This document shows positions 10,300-20,914 of a DNA stretch of 64,000 nucleotides, piece after piece. The notes under the pieces were generated by a model, which was not told the DNA's origin, did not search any database, and was given only the letters and a program-made list of their open reading frames with translations. The number at the start of each line of letters is the position of its first letter. Position 1 is the first letter of the stretch. The translations under genes and the position numbers were made by a program. The DNA is from Pseudocercospora fijiensis CIRAD86 (taxonomy: Eukaryota > Ascomycota > Dothideomycetes > Mycosphaerellales > Mycosphaerellaceae): the NCBI RefSeq assembly GCF_000340215.1, contig NW_006921542.1, positions 834,267-898,266 of the forward strand. The letters run 5' to 3'.

Positions 10300-13200
10300 A
10301 ACTACTAGGCTTCCTCCCCGGTAATTTCGACCTAGTCCTCTTTAGACGAGGAAGACGATAAAGAGCTATTATCGACTTAAAGAGATACTCCGGTACGAGG
10401 CCTCTTCGTAACACTACCGTTACTGCGCTTAGTACGCTTTACCGCCGTCGAAGGACTAGTAATAGGTATACTTAGTCTAGCTTAAGGATTAATAGTAGCA
10501 GCTACTATACCCTAGGCAGCGTTAGCCTAGATCTACTAGTTAATTATAGCTGCCTAGCGGATAGTGTTAGCCTAGGCGGACTAGTGTAGGCCTTATCGTA
10601 TACTAAGAAGCTCTGCCTCTCGTTCCTCTAGTATTAATTACTATATAGTCTAGCCTTATGCTTGCGGATTCTTAGTGGCTTCCTTTACCGCCTTAGCCTC
10701 CTCCTTCTTCTTTGCCTTAGCGACCTTTATAGCCTCCTAGTCGGTATACACCTGCTTAGCTATACTATTTAGAGTAGTATACAACTCCGGTAGAGCTATA
10801 TCCTTATACTACTAATCCTTTATCTCCTATACGGCATTCAATACCTTCTCTAAGTTAATATATACCTACGACTCGTACTCGCGAGCTAACTTAAAGATAT
10901 TAGCTACCGCCTATATAAGACGATCCTTTATAAAGTAACTGCCTAGGATACGGAAGCGTCGGCTAGTTAACGGAAACATACCGTCGGCCTTCTCCGAGCA
11001 CTACTTCCTAATATATAGTAGTATATAAGCTAGTCGAGATCTTGCGCCTAGTAGTATAATAGGTTTGATACCTCGAAGCGGCTTCGGTAGTAGAGGCAGG
11101 TCCTTTATTAGCTTAGGGTTATACTAGTTACAACAGTCTACTAGATCGGCTGTGCCCTTTAGATATAGAAAGATCGCTATATACTCGCTATACTCCTTAT
11201 TTATAACGGTACGGAAGCAACGATTTAGGTTAACGATATAGCTATTAAATGTATCTATAAAGACCCTAGGGACTAAGGCTCGGGCTTTTAGCTTAGTCTT
11301 GTTCTAGAATTCGGACTTCTTCTTCTTGCCTCTACTATCGCTAGTATTAGACGCCGCATTACTACGGATATTATCCTAATTACTAACGCTACTAACATCC
11401 TCGCCGGGGATCTCGACCTGCCGAAGCCTACTCGTACTAGTACCTCCGCTACGACTACGACTACGACTACGACCGCTACGACTACGACCGCTACGACTAC
11501 GGCCGCTACGACTACGGCTAGTAGTTAGAGTTAGTGCGGCAATAGCCGTAGAACCCTCTAGTATCTTCTTAATCTAATCGCTACTATAGTATAGAACGAG
11601 GAAGAAGGTACGAGGTCTATAGAAATATAGCTTAGTTAGGAAGCCTTCCGAAAACAGCTTCGTTAGGTCTCGACAGATCCGACTAAGGCGCTATATTATA
11701 TCGCCTACATCCCTAGTAATAGGCAGCTTTACCTAGATAACATCGCTAATATTAGGAACATTAAGCCTAATACTAAAGGCTGTTATTACGCTAACATAGC
11801 GGATCTCGGAGTTAGGCTTATAGTATTCTATATATCGAGAGTCTTAATCGAAGGTTAGAACTATCGCGGTATATACTATAATTATACGGGTTATATCAAT
11901 ACTACTATTAGCGCGAGTATATATATACCGCTTTGCTAGATCTAGATAATCCTTCGTAAGCTATATAAGCTAGCTACGTACTACCGAGACGAAATTAGCG
12001 CAGTACTTACGACTATCGATAAAGATAAGGACTTTGCGTATCTTCTACGGTATAGCTTCGCCCTTCGTTAAGACACGTTCTCCTTCTAGTATATTATACG
12101 AGACAGCATAGTCGATAATATAGTATAGGTAGTTATACGTTACTAACAGGTCCTTAGGGATATACTTAACGATATATATAACCTCCGGACGATCGATACT
12201 GCTACGAATAATACGGGACTAGAAGTAGCTATTGCCGATAGTACGTATACTAGAGTGTTAAAGGACATACTCGGTTGTTGCCTCGGACATTATAGCGGAT
12301 ACGTATAGAACGGGGGTGTCGATACGTAGGTGCTCGCGAATCTAGTAGACTTACGAATACTCTAGTCGGAAGTTAGCCTCTTTGCCCTATTTATAGATAA
12401 GATAGCATTTATTAAATACCTCGAGGCCGATACGATTACGGACTATAGGATCGCGTAGAAGCTCCTTAAATTGCGGCATAGCGGCCTGTTCTAGACTAAG
12501 CAAGATATACTAGATCTTACTATTCTTAATATTGTCGTAGATTGCTAGATCTAGACGCTTAGTCTCGGTAGTAATATAGCATAAATAGACTAGTCCCTCG
12601 CCTCGACCGATACGCTCGATAGCTGCCGCCTACTTAGTACTAAGACGATTGAGTAGGACGACTTAAATAGTAACTATGCCTATTAATAGCGTAAAGCCCT
12701 AGAAAACTAAGCTCTTACCCTCGCCGGTACGAGCGATTATAAGTATATCGGCTTGTCCGTAGATAAGCGTATATAAGACCTCGATCTAGGCCTCTATCGG
12801 TATATATTCCTTACCTAGGTGCAGTATATCTAGGATCTTAGTTAGAGTAGCGACGATAATATCGCGCTATATAGGAATAGCCTCTAGATGCTAGCCTGCT
12901 TCCTATACCGTCTCCTAGATACGTATAAGCGACTCGGTCTTAATATTCTCGTATCTCTTCTAGAAATAAGCAAGATACCGATCGCGTTGCTTAGGCAGAG
13001 GCAATAGTTGCTTAAGACCGAAGTCTAGACGCTCTCGATTAATTGCCGAGCGGCCTAGAAGCGGTATATACTACGCTAGCCGACTCGTATCCTTAGCTGC
13101 CTTGTTAGCCGCTATCTTAGCCTCTTTCTCTTTCTGCCGCGCCTTACGGCGTGCTTTCTCTCCGCCTATAGTAGTTCTAGAAGCGCTAGTTCTTAAAGCG

Positions 13201-13330
13201 CTAGTTCTTAAAGCGCTAGTTCTCGAAGCGCTAGTTCTAGAAACGATTTAGTAATAGAATCGCTAGTTCTAGAAACGATTTAGTAATAGATGTAGTGGAT
13301 TTAGAGGCTATAATTGAGAAGTAGACGTAT
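10300..13330 (-). pseudogene. RecQ-type SF2 DNA helicase gene of the 11.2-kb element
   Basis: The minus-strand frame is about 1,000 codons. Motif I (Walker A, ARTGEGKS) is at 12734-12711. Downstream come IERIGRGEG (near 12610), a LLSLEQAAMPQFKELL-like block (near 12470) and motif II at 12413-12402, which reads N-K-C-Y where RecQ helicases have D-E-C-H. All three differences are CpA-type changes, so the live ancestor was a DECH helicase. A helicase C-terminal half follows to about 11600 (block LIFIDSRKYCANFV near 12030), then an SR/GR-rich linker (11530-11450), a basic/hydrophobic tail and an acidic, Ser-rich end near 10320. The N-terminal region is rich in Lys/Arg/Glu (near 13130). It would unwind DNA during transposition or rolling replication (inference). 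Telomere-linked helicase is the main alternative, but the flanking target duplication argues for a transposon gene. Confidence 0.75.
13172..13290. repeat. Tandem 15-bp repeats near the helicase start
   Basis: Units of the form AAGCGCTAGTTCTNN recur four times at 13190-13250. A 27-bp unit (AAACGATTTAGTAATAGA plus flank) is then repeated twice. They lie at the 5' end of the helicase frame, either in its N-terminal codons or in the leader. Confidence 0.85.
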
Positions 13331-13941
13331 TAAGAAGCGCGCGAAGCGGAGTACTCGAGTATAGTGCGCGTATATAGGTCCGTGCGTAATAGTTTCTAAA
13401 TTGCTAAGAAGAAGTAAAGTAGAAGCGGGAGACAAAGCTAGAGATGTAGCATAATCGCTCTAGTACCTAACAAGATATAGTAACGCGAATACTTAGAGGT
13501 TGTAGAAGGCATTAGGAAGGCCTAGAAACACAGTTGTCCGAACATTCGCTAGCGATTGTTACCGTTTGTACAGTAGGGTAGGGGTAGGCTCTATAGCTAG
13601 CCTATACGCATACCTTACTTATACTAACTATAACATTGTCAATTTTCGTATTTTCTATATTGCAATTGCGTAATACACAAGTTTAGCCGTTTATCTAGGT
13701 CCCGTACGATATATGTCCTATATAAAAGTGCGATAGATTGCGACCTACAAAGCCTCTAAATTCTATACTAGTTGTATAACCTCTATAGCACTACCCGCTC
13801 CTAGCGGTTTGCCGTTAGGCGCTTCGCTAGAATAGGAGGCACGACGCTAAACCTAAATAGTCATTCACGTGCTTTCCTCTTATATAATACAGCCTATATA
13901 TATAAATACGACTATTCTACGAAGCGCCTAAATAGAGGTAG
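13331..13941. other. Right terminal region of the 11.2-kb element with an inverted repeat
   Basis: Non-coding and comparatively rich in CA/TG. The arms TTAGGCGCTTCGCTAGAATAG (13815-13835, shown to 21 positions of which 19-20 pair) and 13912-13931 form an inverted repeat with a 76-bp loop, only 10 bp from the element end. Upstream promoter elements for the leftward helicase gene are expected here, but none is clear. Confidence 0.55.
13815..13931. repeat. Subterminal inverted repeat
   Basis: The left arm 13815-13835 and right arm 13912-13931 are reverse complements apart from one extra base. The core is AGGCGCTTCG against CGAAGCGCCT. This could be a transposase-binding or hairpin end structure. 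Confidence 0.85.
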
Positions 13942-13949
13942 TATATAAT
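13942..13949. repeat. Target-site duplication, right copy (TATATAAT)
   Basis: This is the partner of 2700-2707. Interrupted gag coding sequence of G1 copy 1 resumes directly after it on the minus strand. Confidence 0.85.
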
Positions 13950-14673
13950 TATTGTACTACTTACGGCTAGAGCTATTAAACACGGTATAGTCTTTAAGCT
14001 TAGCATCCTTCTTTTAAATAGAAGGTCCTACTACTAGTTCTAGTCTAGTAGTAGTTGTTAGGGCTTCCTATAGGCGGCGAATCTCGAAGAGATTATCCTT
14101 TAGCTATTGTTCTTAACGTAGGGCAGTAAGCCTGTTTTAAGTAGCTTCTTAAAGTCTCCCTACTAGTTAAGGGCTAAAGGCTAGCTAGCTATATCGTCGA
14201 TTGACAATGTTGTTAAGTATATCGTTAATAGGCAACTCTAGGTCGTTACCTAGAACTATAGGTTCTTCGGTAGGCCTAGTAGCAGGTTCTTTAGTAGGTG
14301 CTTTAGTAGGCACTTTAGTAGGCACTTTAGTAGGCACTATGCTACTAGCGTTGTCGTTGCTAGCGCTACTAGCGGCGCCGCGGTTATTGTTGCTTCGTAA
14401 TAAGCCGGCTATTATAATAAGGGGTAGGACTAATAATGTATTATAACCCCTTATAGTACGGATATAGCGGAATTAGTAGGTATCGATCTAATGTATTTAA
14501 CTTAGTATAATAGGCCGTATAGAAGGCCTTGCTTGTTAATTGGTACGGTTGTTTTAGTAGAATAGTACGTATAGGTCCCGTTCTTCGGGCGCAATATAGT
14601 TAAATCGGTTTTCGTAGCTATACCGCTAAAAGCTTGAAATAAGGACTATCTAGCTGCTACCCTTAAAGGGTAG

Positions 14674-14684
14674 ATCGAATACTG
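14674..14684 (-). other. Self-primer-binding site of G1 copy 1
   Basis: Directly inside the 5' LTR, the element strand reads CAGTATTCGAT. Its complement ATCGAATACTA/G lies in the LTR itself (10 of 11 matching; the mismatch is a CpA-type change). See 26286-26296. Confidence 0.75.
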
Positions 14685-14880
14685 TATAAGAAGGGTATAT
14701 TAGCAGGTAGATAGGGTAGTAGTAGGTACGAGTAGTATTCGATAAGGATCTAGGAAGAGAGGGAGGAAGGTAGGAGAGTTAGCCTAACGCTAAGCGCCAA
14801 GCCCTACCTAAGGCATTAAGACCCTAACTTTACTCGGCCTAGTTACATACTAATTACGTATAGCCTCTTTAGCCCTAATA
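14685..14880 (-). repeat. G1 copy 1, 5' LTR
   Basis: 196 bp, reverse complement of the 197-bp LTRs at 26089-26285, 39404-39600 and 23412-23608. The ends are TA...TA, that is, TG...CA after RIP. The outer flank TTAGA (14881-14885) should be one copy of the 5-bp target duplication; its partner is outside the window. Confidence 0.9.
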
Positions 14881-17212
14881 TTAGATAGGGATATCTTTCT
14901 AAAATATAGAGAGGCCGCGGGGACTTCGACTTTCTTATTATCGAACTAACTAAAGATAGCTACTCTATATAGCTCGTTAGATCCCTTATCGCTCGTAATA
15001 CTATCTAAGTTAATAGTACTATCTCTTACCTAGGCATCCTAGCTAGCCTTAGTTATTCCTCCTATATAGGAAAAGGCCTTACGAATCTTAGTACCAATCG
15101 CTAGGGTAACGCGTTCGATAATTAGAGGATTATATATCTTGCTCTCGTAGCTATAGACCTTAGGGAAGAAACGATAAGGCCTAAGGTAGTCGCTAGGGAC
15201 GGAAGGGTAGCGAGGTTTCTAAAATAGGGTAGAGCGTTTATTCCGAAGGCGAAGGAGGTCGTTCCGGTACTTATATCTAGGGCCGCTTAAGATTTCTATT
15301 ATATATTCCCGACTAACTTTCCTTAGAACCTAACTACTATCCTAAATAGGTAGCGGGTATAAGTATAGTTATAATAAGGGCAATTGCTCTACCTTATATA
15401 GCGTTATTAGACTTACTATCGTACTATATTAAGGCACTTCGGTCGGCTTTAGAAAATATATTATAGCTATAGTAGGCTAGGTTGTTTCTAATTTAAGTAT
15501 CCTTATCGTAGGTTAGCTCCTTATAGTATACCGTACCTCCTCGTTTAGGCCCTAATATATCGAGGTCGTCTATCGGGTTCTCCTTTAAGGGATACGGCAA
15601 GATCCCTACCTAATTTATTAAGTCTATTCGATCTTCGAGTCCCTATCTAGAGGAGGGATAGGCGTAGTAGTTCGGATTCGGCGAGTAGGCGGAGCCTCTA
15701 GAGCAAGGCTACTATTACTACTTCTACTACCGGTTTAATCTAGTAGTAAAGCAGAGTATTCGACTAGGAGATTAGGGCGAGTTATATCGCGTTATAGAGG
15801 CATATTTTAAGGAGAGCCGATAGGCTAAGTAGGACGAGAAGGAGATAGCTACTAGTTATTTAGCTTAACTAGGGGGTCGCTAGCCGGGTTATATATAACT
15901 AGCGAGCTAATAGGTATACTAATACGCTCGTATATACCTATACGGGACCGAGGAACCTTAAGTCCTACGGTCTTAGAGGCAGTGCCTTTAACGTAACTAC
16001 CTAGTAGGCTTAGAAAGGGACAAGTATCGAGAGTAATAGTAATAATAGGAAGGCCTTCGCGCTAGCTAATCCGAATACCGATAGTCTCGAGCTGAGCTTT
16101 ACTAGCCTCCGTTTTCTAGGAGAAGTACTTATTCTTACCCTCCTTACGAGTATTATCTTCCTTATCTACCGCGTAATCCTTAGCTATAACGGTAACGGTA
16201 TTAATATCTGCCCGTCCGTACCTTGCTCCGAGTATTCGACGGTATATATAGTTACTTAGAATACGAAGAACTAGCTAAAATTCGGTAACCTAGCCGACGG
16301 CTTTAAAATTTACTAAGCTATTAAGCTTTCTATCTTTGTATAGCCTAAAGACTCGAGCTATTTCCTTTAAAGTATTACCTTAAACAGTATAGAGGTCTAG
16401 GTAATTCCTAAAAAACGCGGGGCTATTAGTAATATCGTTCTTACGGCGATCCTTAGTAGCTTTTCCGCAAACGGCGGCGGCTTGTAAGGTAGTAAATTCG
16501 TTACCTATATATTACTCGAGGGCCTATATCGTCGTAGATTACCTTATACGGAGAACATCTCCTATTTCTTTCGGTAGCCCTTTAAAGAGCGCCTCTTTAA
16601 GTCGGTAATAGATTAGCTCGGTGCCTTTAATAAATTTATTAACGCTTTATAGGTTGTTATAGATAATATCTACCTTAGTTTAGCGGAATAGGTTAGCGGA
16701 TTAAAGATACCGTACCTATTCGAGTAGGGTATTATAATTGCCTAGTCGCTAGTTGGTAGAAAGGTAGGAAATGCCGCTATAGGCTACGCTCGTAGTAAGG
16801 TCTCGGCTAGAGCCTTCTACTATTACGCTCTTTAGGGCGGTAGGGGGTTTACGTATTAGATCGTATAGAGGAGGAAAGGGTATATCGGTATTTAGTAGTT
16901 AATTAAGGAGGGTAGCGCTTACTATAGGTACCTATCGCTTTATTAAGAGGAAGGCGGTATAGGTATATTTGTTTATATAAAGGTTTAGTAAGAAGGGTCG
17001 CCTTTTTATCGTAGTAACGGCGTAGGTATATAGGAAGGAACGGGAGGCACCTACCTTACGCGCGTATACGCGTTTATATATAAATCCGGAAGTAAGGTAT
17101 ATATCTTAAAGGAAGTAAAGGGTAAAGTATAGGTAGTAGTAACATTTCTAAGGGTCCTAGTAATTCGCGTAGTAACGAGATTCGAGAAGGTAAAACTAGA
17201 GTATTTAGATCT
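14881..17212 (-). pseudogene. Unassigned minus-strand region with a gag-like ORF
   Basis: Read on the minus strand with Q/W stops ignored, about 17040-15850 gives a continuous protein. It includes ELIYYRLKEALFKGLPKEIG (near 16615-16555), TTLQAAAVCGKATKDRRKND (near 16490-16430) and PRSRIGIYERISIP (near 15960-15910). A second frame lies to the left (YKYRNDLLRLRNKRSTLFW near 15270, RVTLAIGTKIRKAFSY near 15090). The helical, Lys/Arg/Leu-rich character and the GLPKEI block recall retrotransposon capsid, but I cannot name the family. It is either a 3' ORF of G2, which would mirror the extra ORF of G3, or the gag of an older element. G1 copy 1 inserted into it at 14881. Confidence 0.4.
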
Positions 17213-17245
17213 AGGGGATTAGTATTATATAATATACTAACCCCT
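17213..17245. repeat. Palindrome, inverted-order relative of the recurring G3/G1 palindrome
   Basis: AGGGGATTAGTATTATA is followed by its near-perfect reverse complement, ending ACTAACCCCT. The half-site (GGGGTTAGTATTA) is the same as in the palindromes at 21631, 25087, 38194, 43892, 44347 and 47592, but the two halves are swapped. A related short palindrome, CTACCCCGGGGAGTAG, lies at 17588-17603. Confidence 0.8.
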
Positions 17246-18740
17246 CCCCTTTACCCCCTACTATAGTAAGGCATAGTTATACGGGCCTCTCTAGGTAGTA
17301 TAGGGTAGCGGCGGTAGTTATAATATATCCTAGCTAGCTAGCTACTATAGGTAGGAGCTCCCGGGATTCCTAGAAATTTTAATATATCGGCTAATATAGG
17401 CTATTAAAATAAAATAAAGGAAAGGTTTTAAATAAAGGAAATCTTCGAGGAGAGGTAAAGTTTTCTATATTTACTCTATAGAGCGGATTTCGGTTTCTAG
17501 GACTAGGTACGACGTAGAGCGTTTAGTAGGCCTTTCTTCGCCGAGTTAAAATTATTTACTCGCTCCTTAGGTAGGCTAGTACTTAGACTACCCCGGGGAG
17601 TAGGTCTAGGGATATTATTAAGGACGGAGGCTCCTTACTAGAGCCCCTACCCTTAGCGGTAGTATAGACGAAAAGAGGAAAGGAAGAAGCTTCGAAGGTA
17701 GTACTCTATCTAGCTACTAATATATAAAGGGACAAACGAAGCTAGTATACGTCGATAATCCGTTTAAATATATAGATAGGGGTACTAGCGAGTAAAAGGT
17801 TAGCGTAAAGCGAGTAAATATAGCTAATAAGCAGGACGAAGGCGAGTAGATATAGGTAAGTACGGCCTTAATTAGGGGCTTAGTAGGCCTACTAAGGTAG
17901 TAGTAGTCCCTTTTCGCTATATTCTATAGCCTACTCCGCTTCTAAGTCTTCGTCGCAAGTACCCGGATTTAACCCTAGGCTCTTAGAGTTATAAGTATAG
18001 CGGAGTTCCTCCTATTCGATCTAGGTAAGCTAAAGCCTATCTCGCGTCCTTATTAAGAACAACCTATACTCGTTATCTTCCTAGTTTGTAACGTTATCTA
18101 TAGCCTCCTAGGTAAGAAACCTAATACCTCGTCGTCTATATAGGTTAGCGTATACTAGGGCAGTAATACTAGTTTCTATTAGGGCCTTAAGGAGATATAG
18201 GTTACATTCGAATTTTAGTATATTTATTTCGTCCTAGACCTAGACCCTTTAAGCTACCTACTAGTTAGGGTCCCGCTATAGTACTAGTCGAAAGCTAGGG
18301 TTCTAGGTAAGCCTTAGAAGAGCGCTAATATAGTAGGCTTATTTATATAGGTCCTATCTTCTATAGAGAATTACTATTTAGCTAAACCTATAGTACTAAG
18401 GTAAAGGCTAGGTTATTCTATTCTAGGTAAATAGAGTAGGGTAATTAAAAGCTAGAAAACTATTAGGCTTAGCCGAGCTATTAAGGAAGAGACAGTTTTT
18501 CGAGTAGTCCTCGATAAGGGGTACGCTAAGAAGGGCTCGTATTAGGTTATTAATCTAAGAGATAGGATTAACTTTAGGATAGACTCGGTATATAGCTATA
18601 GTATAGGCTTTAAAGACTCGCCTTTACTCCTCCCTAGAAAGGGATATAGTAGTATAGACGTCTATATCCCTTTCTTTACCGGAACTAGTATTAGACTAAA
18701 TATCTCCCTTAGAAGCGGAGTACTTAGACTAGCTATCCCT
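17246..18740 (-). other. 3' part of G2: after integrase, 3' UTR and probably LTR
   Basis: No conserved domain found. An A-rich stretch (AAATAAAATAAAGGAAAGG type) lies at 17400-17450 and a CTAG run at 17330-17345. The 3' LTR of G2 should be here, but its partner at the 5' end was not found, so no boundary can be given. Confidence 0.35.
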
Positions 18741-19990
18741 ATCTACCTCGACTTCTTTATTAATAGGTTCGTTATCCGCTATAGTAGGGTCTTCCTCCGA
18801 GAGCCGGTTAGGTCGGAAGGGAGGTACCTCCTTTAATCGATCGCGTAGAAGGGTAACTACTCGGTTAGCCCTATTAAGTTCGGTAAGGTAATATAAGGTT
18901 CTAGAGGCAGTAATTCTAGTAATACGAAAGGGACCTTTCTACCGAAAAGCAAGCTTACTAGATCTTAAGTGCTTAATTTCGTCCCTAGTAATAAGGAAAA
19001 GGGAGCTAACCTTAAGGGGAGTATTCGATACCGCTCCCCTTTTATCGTACTACCGAGTATTCTCTTTATAGGTTCTCCTTAGTCGTAGTATCGCTTCCTC
19101 GTTATTCTTAGGAATATATATAAGCTACTACGCCCGGTACGTAAGTAGTAAACTAGTATCCCGTATTATATCCTAGTCGACTATTTAAAAAGTTCGATAG
19201 GTAGCCTCGATAGGAAGTATTATATCGGCTCCTCTATCTATAATTTCCGTAGGCGTCTTACTAGTTGTTCGTCGGTATATTATTTAGTTAGCCTATTATA
19301 TAGGGGTAAAGTGTTTTCTCTAACCCTTTATAGTACTATTAGTTAGCTTAGAAAGGGTAGTAAGGACGGGTCGGTTTCCGACCTCGATTTAACTATTCGC
19401 CTTCGAGTAGTACGGGAAATCCGGACTCGGTAGATAGCTATTCGCTCGAGTAACTCTTTAGTATTCTTTCGGTTCTTCGTACTATTATCTATAACGAATT
19501 TATCTAGGTAGCTATATCGGTAGTAGACCTCCTTGTATAGGAATTTAGCTATTTAGTTCGTAGTAACCGATTTACTAGCGTAATTAAATACCCTCCTCTT
19601 TACCTAGCTACTAACGACTTCGCGAGCTAAGGCAATAGATTCCTTCTTATTAATATAAAGTATATCGGTAACCTAGCGACGTCTTATAACCTAAATATAG
19701 ATAGGGTAAAGTGTTCTAGTAATCTTATATCCCTCTCGTATTTAGTATACTCGATAAGACCGAACCTATATAGCGATTTAGGACTATATAGTATACTAGA
19801 AGTATTGTTTAGAGGCTAGATAATATACTGCCTCCTAGCCCCTATAGCTTTAATCTTTATAAAGCGATTAGATTATTTCCTCTCGAACCTTCTCTCTATT
19901 AATTACTCGTTAGAGGGGGTAGTTCGGATATCGCTAGTAGAATAGGAGCCGATTTTTAATAATATACTTCTAGGTAGTACGTCGACCCCT
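18740..19990 (-). pseudogene. G2 integrase
   Basis: Minus strand. The catalytic-core block FVIDNSTKN (from a VMDNGTEN-like motif) lies near 19500-19470 and continues ELLERIAIYRVRIS to about 19420, where YHP...NGxVE-type residues are blurred (RIVKSRSETDPS). The C-terminal GPY/F-type block KLAFRWKGPFRI lies near 18955-18920, followed by TLYYLTELNRANRVV. This is a Ty3/gypsy integrase of the same clade as that of G3. The catalytic Glu has become Lys, a RIP-type change. Confidence 0.75.
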
Positions 19991-20634
19991 TCGAGCTTTA
20001 GTACGAGAGATACTCTATAGAAAACGAAGGGTAGACTTAAAGTATCCGATAAGAAGTAATTCTCGGGACTAGTATTCTTCCTCGTTAAGGAAACTAGACT
20101 TAGCTAGGGGATCGATAGGCTTAGATTAGACTATACTATAAAAGAAGTCGTTATTTATTATATTATCGTCGTCGATTTAGTTGTCTCGCTCGGTAATATT
20201 CTCTTTAGTAGGATTATAACGGGATAGACTATTAGCCGTAGAGTGTTTCCTTCCGGGAATATATTTAACCTCGAAATTTAATAGCCGGGTCTAGGCTAAC
20301 TAGCGGGCTATTACTAAATTAGGGAGCTCTAAGGCTAACTTATTAAGTTAGTAGATAAGGATAGTAGTATCGATCTTAATTCGAAAGTACTACCTAACGA
20401 GATACTTCTTAAACTTCTTTAGCAGTTTAAGTACCGTAAGGCATTCTCGCTTACTAGTATCGTACCGGGCTTTACTTTCGGTCTAAAGACCGCTTTCGTA
20501 CCGAGTAGGGTAACGCTTCTTTATATTATCTCTTTCGTACTAGTTTAGGCTACTACTATACTTAGATCTACTCGTATCCGAAAGGAGAATAATTAAGCTC
20601 GTATTCTTTATATAATCGATCGAGATAAGAGTAG
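19990..20634 (-). pseudogene. G2 RNase H and RT connection domain
   Basis: Reading leftwards from the junction: LISIDYIK, then RYDASKREC (near 20470-20440), LKLLKKFKKYL, KIDTTILIWLLNKLALELPN (near 20370-20310), LLNFEVKYIPGRKHSTANSLSR (near 20280-20215; IPGRKHSTANSLSR is the classical gypsy RNase H end). The frame joins G2's RT at 48015 when the G3 insert is removed: ...AILTIVP/TLISIDY..., matching ALVSVPILISINY of G3. Confidence 0.85.
20631..20634. repeat. Target-site duplication of G3, left copy (GTAG)
   Basis: GTAG (AGTAG if 5 bp) precedes the 5' LTR of G3 and recurs after the 3' LTR at 48015-48018. Confidence 0.7.
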
Positions 20635-20914
20635 TATTAGCTAGTAACTAGCCCTATACCTATAGGCTAGGGTTTAAGCCTATAAAAGAGGCCTCCTTCT
20701 ATATAGTAGATAGGTTATTAACCTCGTATAGTATACTATTTTTATTACACTTCTATAGGGCCTATATTATAGGGCTCTAGTTACTAGCCTAAGCGACACG
20801 TTTGTTATCCTATCTTACTAAACATAGCTACCTATATATTTATAGGTTATATTACCCCTAGTTGCCTATACTATTACTATTAGTAGTAGTAGTAGTATTA
20901 GTTTCCGTCCTTTA
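20635..20914 (+). repeat. G3 5' LTR
   Basis: About 280 bp, matching 47735-48014 over its full length. It begins TATTAGCTAGTAAC and ends GTTTCCGTCCTTTA, consistent with TG...CA after RIP. It contains a (TAG)n run (AGTAGTAGTAGTAGTATTAG at 20881-20900). The internal TATAAAAGAGGCC (20676) is a possible core promoter. Confidence 0.93.

Larger units (their letters stand above)
7491..10300. other. Repeat-rich spacer between the two main genes of the 11.2-kb element
   Basis: No conserved coding sequence was found in this 2.8-kb stretch. Short open frames at 7339-7527 (plus) and 10142-10414 (minus) look like chance frames; the second overlaps the helicase tail in another frame. The spacer holds several families of tandem or interspersed direct repeats, listed separately, and a T9 run at 8702-8710. 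Confidence 0.5.
2708..13941. mobile_element. 11.2-kb DNA-transposon-like element encoding a DUF6589-like protein and a RecQ-type helicase
   Basis: The element is bounded by an 8-bp target duplication. Its ends read CTATCTCTAC (left) and, reverse-complemented, CTACCTCTAT (right), a 10-bp imperfect terminal inverted repeat. It carries, from left to right, a small minus-strand pseudogene (3425-4085), a long plus-strand pseudogene resembling DUF6589 proteins (4330-7490), a repeat-rich spacer, and a minus-strand SF2 helicase pseudogene (13330-10300). No LTR, poly-A or reverse transcriptase is present. The gene content and short inverted ends suggest a helicase-carrying DNA transposon; the AcademH lineage of Academ transposons is the best candidate I know of, but the transposase assignment and its DDE residues were not shown. 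Alternatives are a KDZ- or hAT-like element (both leave 8-bp duplications) or a gene-capturing element. Confidence 0.7.
13942..14684 (-). pseudogene. G1 copy 1: leader and N-terminal gag
   Basis: Reverse-complemented, this matches 26286-27000 of the complete G1 copy. Gag begins near 14450 with a Ser/Asn-rich, Thr/Pro-rich N-terminus (about three short KVPT-like repeats near 14330-14290), then the block ELPINDILNNIVNRRY (near 14200) and, near the cut, LKDYTVFNSSS. An open frame on the opposite strand (14201-14446) is a shadow. The frame continues at 2707 after the 11.2-kb insertion. Confidence 0.85.

Noticed and set aside
10142..10414. Minus-strand 90-codon open frame
   Set aside because: It overlaps the acidic C-terminal end of the helicase in another frame; that frame (KRPRTGVSL, SSLSSSSSKEDW) looks genuine, this one does not.
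10300..13330. Telomere-linked helicase as sign of a subtelomere
   Set aside because: The gene lies inside a unit with target duplication and inverted ends, inserted in a retroelement, so its location says nothing about chromosome position.
14201..14446. Plus-strand open frame with Leu/Val-Gly repeats
   Set aside because: Shadow of the Thr/Pro repeat of G1 gag on the other strand; the equivalent shadow occurs at 26505-26741.
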